A DNA stretch of 12,158 nucleotides from CAZBBC01 sp964489835. Its GTDB lineage: Bacteria > Calditrichota > Calditrichia > JAJRVZ01. Both the position numbers and the translations under genes were made by a program. The stretch is taken from positions 1 through 12,158 of the forward strand of contig CAZBBC010000139.1 in the NCBI GenBank assembly GCA_964489835.1, written 5' to 3'. Each line of letters opens with the position of its first letter. Within the stretch, counting starts at the first letter, position 1. Shown here one piece after another: positions 6,781 through 12,158 of the stretch. The notes below the pieces were generated by a model. It did not search any database. It was given only the letters and a program-made list of their open reading frames with translations, and was not told where the DNA came from.

Positions 6781-9141
6781 ATGATAAATACACACAGATC
6801 TTTTTTTAATATTAAATTCTCAGAATTTTTTGCTTCTTATTTGATAATCCTTCTTTTCGGGCTCTTGTTTTTTTGTAATATCTCTTTTGCCAACAATATA
6901 CCCTTTATTATACCGGATCATATCATGGAAGCCTCGAATCTCTGGTACGAGGGAGCCCCTCTCGGAAATGGGGATCTGGGAGTACTTTGTTATGGCGCTG
7001 ATGACATTCTGATTTATGCCATCGGTAAAAATGATTTTTGGGACCGGCGTTATGATAACGAACACCTGCCGCACCCAAAGCCGGTGGCTAAAATCAGGAT
7101 CTGGCAACCATCTGAGAAATCGACCATCAAGAGAAAAGCCCTTCAACCCGTTCAACATAGACTTTCTTATCATACCGCAGAATTAATAACCAGAACATCA
7201 AACTTTGATGTGATCACCCGGGTTCAAAAAAATAAAAATATGATAGTTCTTCAATTAAAAAATGTTAAAGAAAAAACATTCATATCACTTTTCCGCCATG
7301 CCGACAGTACAAAGAGCGGTATAAAACCTCCATCATTTTACACGGATAATCATTTGGGTTATATGATACAGAATATGCCAGTAGACAGTACCTATCCGGA
7401 TGGATTTCGATGTGTCGCTATGGCAAAGACCCTAAGTGGGAAAAAACCGGTATTGAGCGTTGAGGATGTATGTTGGGAGATATCAAAAGATTGTATTATT
7501 CTTATCGGTGTCGCGACAACCCGGGATAATGCAGATCCGGTGCTCGAAGCAAAAACCCTGGTTTTAGAAGCCGCTGAATCCGGATACGAAGATTACAAAA
7601 AAGTGCATATCAATGCCTGGGCCGGGTATTGGAATAAATCATGGATTTCCTGTGACGATAAAACCGTGGAAAATCTGTGGTATCAATGGAATTATATATT
7701 CGCCTCAGCTACCCGGCCGGATGCGATTTCCCCGGGACTATTCTCTCCCTGGATTGTTCAAGATGAAAGTCAGTGGAGAAATTCCTATACCATTGACTAT
7801 AATTTTCAACAGAATTTCAGTGCTGCCCTGTCTTCCAATCATCCTGAATTGATGGAGCCCTATTTTAGGGAAGTGGAAAGAATGCTGCCGGTGGCCCGAA
7901 AGCTTTCCAGGGATAAATTTGGTAAAGAAGGTTTGTTTTTTCCGCATGAAATGTTTCCTCTTCATCTCAGTAAATGGCCGAGTCTGGCCGGGGCACTGAT
8001 GGAGACTTTGTGGCTACTCCAACATTTCTGGGAATTTTATGAATACACACTTGACCAGGAATTCCTGAAAAAAAGATGTTATCCGATCATTGCCGAGTGT
8101 GCAGATTTCCTGTTACGACTGACTGAAAAAGGAGATGATGGCAGGTATCATATTAATAATTATAAATCTTTCGAACATCCCAAAATACCTGATAGCAAAA
8201 ATGGTACCTCCGAGATTGGATTTACAAAATATATTCTTAAAGCCGCGATTAAAGGAGCTTCTATTTTAAAGACCGACGAAAATAAAGTTAAAAAATGGAC
8301 AGAAGTTCTGAATAATTTAGTTTCCTATCCCAAACAGCAAAACCAGCTGGGGGAGATTTTTGTTGACTGCGTCCATCAGGATTCAGCATACTATGTAACC
8401 CCACCGGTTGAATTAATTAAAGGCGGATGGCGGCCGTCCAAGTTACAGGGGAATCACGGATTGTGGATGTATTTCAATCTGGCGCAGCCCCTGCTGCATG
8501 TCTGGCCTGGCGCTCAGATTGATATGGATTCCCCATCGGAAGATTTGCTCACAGCGATAAGAACCTGGATGACTATAAAATTGGAGGGATCAAACAATTT
8601 GATACCCCATCATGTGCAGGCAGCCAGATTGGGTATCAATTCCCTTAATGAATTTAAGAAGGATATAGAATACCGACGCATGAACAACGGATTTATTTCG
8701 ACAAAAGTTAATCCGGTATCAAGCAATTTTAACTATGATTGGGGATATTTTCAGTTTTGGACCTATGGGATATTTATAGAAAATTGCGGCATTCCGTTTG
8801 TAATCAATGAAATGATGCTGCAAAGTCAAAATGAGATCATTCGAGTATTTCCTGTGTTCGATCCCTATCGGAAAGCCGAATTTCATCATCTGAGAGCGCG
8901 TGGCGGATTCATGGTTTCTGCTAGCATGGACCGGGGTTTTGTAGAATGGATTGAAATTGATCCAGACGTTGACCGTATATGTAAAGTCAGGCTGCCCTGG
9001 CCGGATAATGCTTTTAATCTTGTGGAATTATCCAACGGAGCAGAAATTAATTATGTAAAAGTGGCAAATAATATTGAGTTTGCGGCAAAGAAGGGACATC
9101 GATACAAATTAACACCGAAATTAAAAACCTTCAGGGAATAA
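6781..9141 (+). CDS. Secreted six-hairpin glycosidase, GH95-like
   Basis: This 786-residue protein has a long signal peptide (hydrophobic stretch about 19-34, likely cleavage after SFA at 35-37). The N-terminal domain opens with LWYEGAPLGNGDLGVLCYG (54-72), matching the LGNG-LG signature of GH95-type enzymes. An (alpha/alpha)6 region follows: AWAGYWNKSW at 279-288, DYNFQQNF at 339-346, and LLHVWPGAQID at 571-581. The C-terminal EMMLQSQNEIIRVFPVF (677-693) and HLRARGGFMVSAS (703-715) match the end of GH95 alpha-L-fucosidases and relatives. In characterised GH95 enzymes an N-x-N pair assists catalysis; here the aligned position reads D-Y-N, so substrate or mechanism may differ. I could not place the general acid with certainty. 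Fucose or another deoxy- or galactose-type sugar is plausible given the isomerase-like gene just upstream. Fold assignment is good; substrate is inference. Confidence 0.75.
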   Translation: MINTHRSFFNIKFSEFFASYLIILLFGLLFFCNISFANNIPFIIPDHIMEASNLWYEGAPLGNGDLGVLCYGADDILIYAIGKNDFWDRRYDNEHLPHPKPVAKIRIWQPSEKSTIKRKALQPVQHRLSYHTAELITRTSNFDVITRVQKNKNMIVLQLKNVKEKTFISLFRHADSTKSGIKPPSFYTDNHLGYMIQNMPVDSTYPDGFRCVAMAKTLSGKKPVLSVEDVCWEISKDCIILIGVATTRDNADPVLEAKTLVLEAAESGYEDYKKVHINAWAGYWNKSWISCDDKTVENLWYQWNYIFASATRPDAISPGLFSPWIVQDESQWRNSYTIDYNFQQNFSAALSSNHPELMEPYFREVERMLPVARKLSRDKFGKEGLFFPHEMFPLHLSKWPSLAGALMETLWLLQHFWEFYEYTLDQEFLKKRCYPIIAECADFLLRLTEKGDDGRYHINNYKSFEHPKIPDSKNGTSEIGFTKYILKAAIKGASILKTDENKVKKWTEVLNNLVSYPKQQNQLGEIFVDCVHQDSAYYVTPPVELIKGGWRPSKLQGNHGLWMYFNLAQPLLHVWPGAQIDMDSPSEDLLTAIRTWMTIKLEGSNNLIPHHVQAARLGINSLNEFKKDIEYRRMNNGFISTKVNPVSSNFNYDWGYFQFWTYGIFIENCGIPFVINEMMLQSQNEIIRVFPVFDPYRKAEFHHLRARGGFMVSASMDRGFVEWIEIDPDVDRICKVRLPWPDNAFNLVELSNGAEINYVKVANNIEFAAKKGHRYKLTPKLKTFRE

Positions 9142-9288
9142 TCAGATCTGTTTCTGGTTCATCTCTATCCATTTCAACAGGCCACTCTGACCCATCTAAA
9201 GTACGGGCACCATTTAAATTGAATAAAAAGTAACTATAGGGGTAGTAAGAAATAACTGATTATGTCCTCAACTCTGTAAAAATTATAT

Positions 9289-9413
9289 AGATTGCTTTCC
9301 GCCCCGGATCAGCCGGGGCTGACGCTTACGCTCGCAATGACGGTAATGTGGTCGTCATTGTGAGTCACGAAGAATGAGTAGCCTGCCCGCCGACCGGCGG
9401 GACGATGCAATCT
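9289..9413. repeat. About 125-bp palindromic intergenic element
   Basis: Outer ends agattgc (9289-9295) and gcaatct (9407-9413) are inverted copies. Inner gcaatgacg (9341-9349) faces cgtcattgt (9353-9361). Each arm also contains its own GC-rich hairpin: gccccgg...ccggggc on the left and gcccgcc-gac-cggcggg on the right. The form matches the dispersed 'gcaatgacgg' type of intergenic palindromes found in many bacteria, possibly non-autonomous mobile elements. No transposase is present. Confidence 0.8.
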
Positions 9414-9548
9414 CTTTTAATTACTGATGTTATGTCCATTATTACGGAGTAAAAGCGCTAATCAGAGAAATAATAGTAACATAAATAAAATTAATAAATT
9501 ACTCCGTGTGCTCTGCGGTTACTTTTTTACACTACCTCATAATTATAC

Positions 9549-9554
9549 AGGAGA
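9549..9554 (+). promoter_or_regulatory. Ribosome binding site selecting the 9560 start
   Basis: The sequence aggaga sits 5 nt before the ATG at 9560. It favours this start over the in-frame ATG at 9506, which lies inside the repeat-derived sequence and lacks such a site. Confidence 0.8.
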
Positions 9555-9559
9555 ATGTT

Positions 9560-10162
9560 ATGGAAAAATCAATAAAACCGGATCGCAAGTACTTTACCAA
9601 GTGTTTTTGGATACATTTAACGATCACCGGTACAGCCCTCCTTGTTTTAGCGATAACAAACCTGATCATACATTTTACAGGAGGTGATCCATATGCCATT
9701 AGCCTCCTGTGGCTGATCGGGTCTTTATGTATTGTCCTGTTCTGGGTGATATCATATCCGATCACCTATCTCTGGATTAAAAATCTGCATTATATTGTCT
9801 GTGAAGACCGGGTGACCATACATAAAGGCCTTCTTACTAAGACCCAACAGAATATTCCCCTGCGTGCAGTGACCGATTTCGCTTTACAAAGGACTATTTA
9901 TGACAGAGTTTTGGGCATCGGTACTATAAAGATCCAGACCGCCGGTCAAACAACATCACCGACCGGATACGAGGGCAGTTTATCCGGACTTCTGGATTAT
10001 GATAACTGGCAAGCCGAATTAAGACAAAAAATTGAAATTCTGCATCCGTTTTCTGATGCGACAGCCACCGCTGAGACGGGAAAAAGATCTGATCAGGGTA
10101 TTCTGATTCAAATATTGGATGAACTTAAAAAAATCAGAACATCTCTGCAGAACAAATCGTAG
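9560..10162 (+). CDS. Two-helix membrane protein with bacterial PH domain (YdbS-like)
   Basis: The 200-residue product has two transmembrane helices (about residues 15-38 and 47-71) followed by a cytoplasmic bacterial Pleckstrin-homology domain (about 76-160). The domain shows the characteristic NLHYIVCEDRVTIHKGLL at 75-92, then NIPLRAVTDFALQRTIYDRVLGIGTIKIQTAG (98-129), where the IPL-x-x-VTD and LGIGTI elements are typical of the YdbS/DUF304 family. A final helix (about 180-197) is charged. Members are small membrane proteins of largely unknown function, sometimes linked to membrane stress or secretion. The upstream extension to 9506 is rejected because it translates repeat sequence. The gene stands alone between two repeat spacers, so context adds nothing about its role. 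Confidence 0.85.
   Translation: MEKSIKPDRKYFTKCFWIHLTITGTALLVLAITNLIIHFTGGDPYAISLLWLIGSLCIVLFWVISYPITYLWIKNLHYIVCEDRVTIHKGLLTKTQQNIPLRAVTDFALQRTIYDRVLGIGTIKIQTAGQTTSPTGYEGSLSGLLDYDNWQAELRQKIEILHPFSDATATAETGKRSDQGILIQILDELKKIRTSLQNKS
9679..9690 (+). promoter_or_regulatory. Internal perfect anti-SD complement within the PH-domain gene
   Basis: The 12 bases aggaggtgatcc are exactly complementary to the conserved 3' end of bacterial 16S rRNA. They encode part of the loop between the two membrane helices (TGGDP). An ATG follows at 9693 in another frame and reads only seven codons to a stop (MPLASCG). It may cause ribosome pausing between helix one and helix two, or simply be a chance result of codon choice. 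Confidence 0.4.
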
Positions 10163-10440
10163 TCTGATAATCTGATTGTTTACTCATCCTCGTAATAGTT
10201 GGATTATCAAATATATCTAATGTGCAAAACCACGAAGGCCACGAAGGTCTTATATAATTTAGGAATTAAGAATTTAACTATACAAATGATATCTTGCTAG
10301 GCTTTTAAAATTCGTTCTAAATTCATAATTTCAAATTCTTAATTGCTTTTTATCTTCGTGTCCTTCGCGTGCTTCGTGGTTGATTAATAAATCAAATTAA
10401 TAAAATGTTTCACGGGGATGTGAAGAAGAAACATATATAT
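10163..10440. repeat. Intergenic spacer dominated by a 154-bp inverted repeat
   Basis: An imperfect palindrome spans 10228-10381. Outer ends aaccacgaagg (10228-10238) and gcttcgtggtt (10371-10381) are inverted, and the inner aattaagaattt (10264-10275) exactly mirrors aaattcttaatt (10333-10344). The left arm contains the tandem words accacgaaggcc/acgaagg. After it, aatcaaattaat (10390-10401) resembles gatcaggttaat (268-279) and gatcagattaat (5246-5257). No gene or clear terminator is visible. Confidence 0.8.
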
Positions 10441-10447
10441 GAGGAGG
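10441..10447 (+). promoter_or_regulatory. Ribosome binding site of the ABC-class ATPase gene
   Basis: The consensus gaggagg lies 5 nt before the ATG at 10453 and firmly fixes that start. Confidence 0.85.
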
Positions 10448-10452
10448 TTTAT

Positions 10453-12158
10453 ATGATTAGCATAGACATTCTCAAAAGAAAATTAGAATCCATCGATGGT
10501 AAAGACTACGGTGCCTATCAGTCTCTCCTCGGAGAATATGACTTTTCAGATTTTACACTTATTGTCGGTCAGATCCCCAAAGACCCCTATGCTCCTCCCC
10601 ATACCGGCATCTATCGTATTCAGGTCAGTCGTGATGATGAAAAAGTAATCAACCTGGAAATCGAAACAAAAATCATGGAAACAGCCTTTCGTGATTTTCT
10701 GGCCCGTCGGTTTTATAATGCCAGTCAGGAAGTATCTAAAGGACGGCGCGGGACCGGTTACAGCGGTGTTATTACGATTAATCAACCCGGACAGTCTATT
10801 TTAGAAAGAAGCTGTGTTATCCTTGATGAAAAATATATAGAAGTACGCTGTTTTGTCGGATTACCGGCATCCGGTCGGAAGATCGATTCAAAAGTGGCCG
10901 CGGAGATGCTTTTTAATGAATTACCGGATATTGTTCATCTATCTTTATTCAAAAAGAATATCGATAGACCCGCCCTCGATGAACATATGAAAATCGCTGA
11001 AGATGCCGAATATCTCAGAAAAACGCTTGATTCTCTGGGATTAGTGGCCTTTATTGCTGACCAGTCTATCCTTCCAAGAGCAAGTGGCTCTACCGATAAG
11101 CCGTTAAATAGCGCGTCAGCAATCCCGTTTTTTTCACCGGCCAGTCTGAAACGTGAAATCACGTTGCCCCATGCCGGCCGTATTTTGGGGATGGGACTGC
11201 CCAAAGGGGTTACACTGATTGTCGGTGGGGGCTACCATGGCAAATCCACTCTATTAAATGCCATCGAATTAGGGATCTACAACCATATTCCCGGTGACGG
11301 CAGAGAACGATGTGTCAGTTTACCACAATCCGTCAAAGTACGGGCCTATAGCGGCCGATATGTCGCAAAAACGGATATCTCACCTTTTATCAGAAATCTG
11401 CCGTTTCAGAAAAATACCACTGCCTTCTCTACAGAAAATGCCAGCGGAAGCACGTCACAGGCAGCCAGTATCATGGAAGCGATTGAAATGGGTACTGAGG
11501 TTCTGCTAATGGATGAGGATACTTGTGCTACAAATTTTATGATCCGGGATAAAAAAATGCAGGCGCTGGTTCACAAAGACGATGAACCGATCACCACTTT
11601 TATTGACCGGGTCAAACAGCTGTATTCTGAGAAAAAAATATCAACGATACTGGTTTTGGGAGGAACCGGAGACTATTTTGACGTTTCCGATCAGGTCATC
11701 CAGATGATCAAATTTACACCGGCTGATGTGACAAAAAAAGCACATGACATCTCCCGAACATCCCCGGTAAAAAGAACAGCAGAAGATACCGGATATCCGA
11801 TTCAAATCAGAGAACGGATCCCTTTACCTGAAAGTATCGATCCCTGTAATGAATACGGGAAAAAAGGTATTTATACATCGGAAGTCCGGCGCTTAAACTT
11901 CGGAAAGCATATCATCGATTTGACCGATGCTGAACAATTGATCGAGCTTTCTCAGACAAAAGCGATTGGCTTTGCCCTCGACTATGCCCGGAAGTATATG
12001 GATAAAAAAATCTCATTGAGAGAAATTATCAACCAGGTGATGAATGATATTGAAAAAGAGGGACTGGATGTCTTGAGTGATCGAATATCCGGTAATTTTG
12101 CCTGGTTCAGAGGGGTAGAACTGGCCTTAGCCTTTAACCGTCTCCGCAGTTTTGATGT
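10453..12158 (+). CDS. Predicted ABC-class ATPase (PF09818-type), 3' end cut by window
   Basis: The frame stays open to the window edge (568 complete codons), close to the usual length of this family, so only a few C-terminal residues should be missing. After an N-terminal region starting MISIDILKRKLESIDGKDYG, the ATPase core shows Walker A GGGYHGKST at 258-266 (Lys264), a signature-like ASGSTSQAA at 330-338, and Walker B VLLMDEDT at 350-357 (Asp354, Glu355) followed by CATNFMIRD. The motif order and the SGSTSQA form match the 'predicted ATPase of the ABC class' family, which has a single nucleotide-binding core and no transmembrane part, and so is unlikely to be a transporter subunit. It is presumed cytosolic; its biological role is unknown. 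A strong ribosome binding site precedes it and an inverted-repeat spacer isolates it from the PH-domain gene. Confidence 0.88.
   Translation, partial: MISIDILKRKLESIDGKDYGAYQSLLGEYDFSDFTLIVGQIPKDPYAPPHTGIYRIQVSRDDEKVINLEIETKIMETAFRDFLARRFYNASQEVSKGRRGTGYSGVITINQPGQSILERSCVILDEKYIEVRCFVGLPASGRKIDSKVAAEMLFNELPDIVHLSLFKKNIDRPALDEHMKIAEDAEYLRKTLDSLGLVAFIADQSILPRASGSTDKPLNSASAIPFFSPASLKREITLPHAGRILGMGLPKGVTLIVGGGYHGKSTLLNAIELGIYNHIPGDGRERCVSLPQSVKVRAYSGRYVAKTDISPFIRNLPFQKNTTAFSTENASGSTSQAASIMEAIEMGTEVLLMDEDTCATNFMIRDKKMQALVHKDDEPITTFIDRVKQLYSEKKISTILVLGGTGDYFDVSDQVIQMIKFTPADVTKKAHDISRTSPVKRTAEDTGYPIQIRERIPLPESIDPCNEYGKKGIYTSEVRRLNFGKHIIDLTDAEQLIELSQTKAIGFALDYARKYMDKKISLREIINQVMNDIEKEGLDVLSDRISGNFAWFRGVELALAFNRLRSFD

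Larger units (their letters stand above)
9142..9559. repeat. Non-coding spacer with two inverted-repeat elements
   Basis: After the glycosidase stop there is about 145 bp without recognisable features and no clear terminator. A near-palindrome of about 125 bp follows (9289-9413), then a second inverted repeat, with acggagtaa at 9444-9452 matched by ttactccgt at 9499-9507 around an AT-rich core. The sequence gtgctctgcggtt at 9508-9520 is the reverse complement of the same cgcagag word seen at 5148-5164. No gene is supported before 9560. Confidence 0.7.

Noticed and set aside
7338..7350. tacacggat-like word inside the glycosidase gene as a repeat insertion
   Set aside because: It is a single short match that encodes YTD in a continuous reading frame, so it is probably chance.
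9506..9559. Upstream start for the PH-domain protein
   Set aside because: The extension encodes repeat sequence, while the ATG at 9560 has a well-placed aggaga.
10546..11204. Minus-strand open frames and a plus-strand frame (11294-11509) inside the ATPase gene
   Set aside because: They are shadows of the strongly supported plus-strand ATPase frame, whose Walker motifs span the region.
1..12158. tRNA, rRNA, integrase or transposase genes and a prophage or defence island
   Set aside because: No sequence resembling these was seen on either strand; the palindromic elements have no associated transposase in the window.

Overview
The window is an AT-leaning chromosomal segment of an uncultured, probably Gram-negative bacterium. 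It has eight credible protein genes, seven of them on the plus strand, separated by intergenic spacers full of palindromic repeats. A predicted outer-membrane beta-barrel and several exported enzymes imply a diderm cell. Most starts have strong purine-rich Shine-Dalgarno sites, which argues against core Bacteroidota, where such sites are usually weak. The mix of exported sulfatase, Tat-exported sugar-isomerase-like protein, six-hairpin glycosidase and repeat-laden spacers fits an environmental member of the FCB/PVC assemblage (for example KSB1, Calditrichota or Neomarinimicrobiota-type lineages). This placement is inference; there is no rRNA or marker gene here to fix it.

Layout. 1-425 is a repeat-rich spacer opening with seven exact 9-bp tandem units. 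426-983 encodes a small secreted beta-barrel-like protein. A bidirectional hairpin terminator (992-1022) separates it from a convergent hypothetical gene (1061-1417, minus strand). After a 483-bp spacer comes a probable three-gene unit (1901-4924): a CmoA-like carboxy-SAM synthase, an ICMT/PEMT-type membrane methyltransferase, and a Tat-exported Cys-type sulfatase whose start overlaps the methyltransferase stop by ATGA. A palindrome-rich spacer (4925-5305) leads to a second, tightly spaced pair (5306-9141): a Tat-exported L-fucose-isomerase-like protein and a secreted GH95-like six-hairpin glycosidase. A third repeat spacer (9142-9559) precedes a two-helix membrane protein with a bacterial PH domain (9560-10162). 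A 154-bp inverted-repeat spacer then precedes a predicted ABC-class ATPase (10453 to the window edge), cut near its C-terminus.

How the genes may work together. The sulfatase, glycosidase and isomerase-like protein are all predicted to be exported and lie within 6 kb. Together they suggest breakdown of a sulfated, possibly fucose-containing polysaccharide. No SusC/SusD pair, sugar kinase, aldolase or regulator is visible, so this would be a partial or atypical utilisation locus. The CmoA-like gene is separated from any CmoB and sits instead beside a membrane methyltransferase. That arrangement is the most thought-provoking here, because it raises the possibility that carboxy-SAM is used for something other than tRNA wobble-uridine modification. 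The repeats form several related palindromic families, and three of the downstream gene starts follow the same kind of block.
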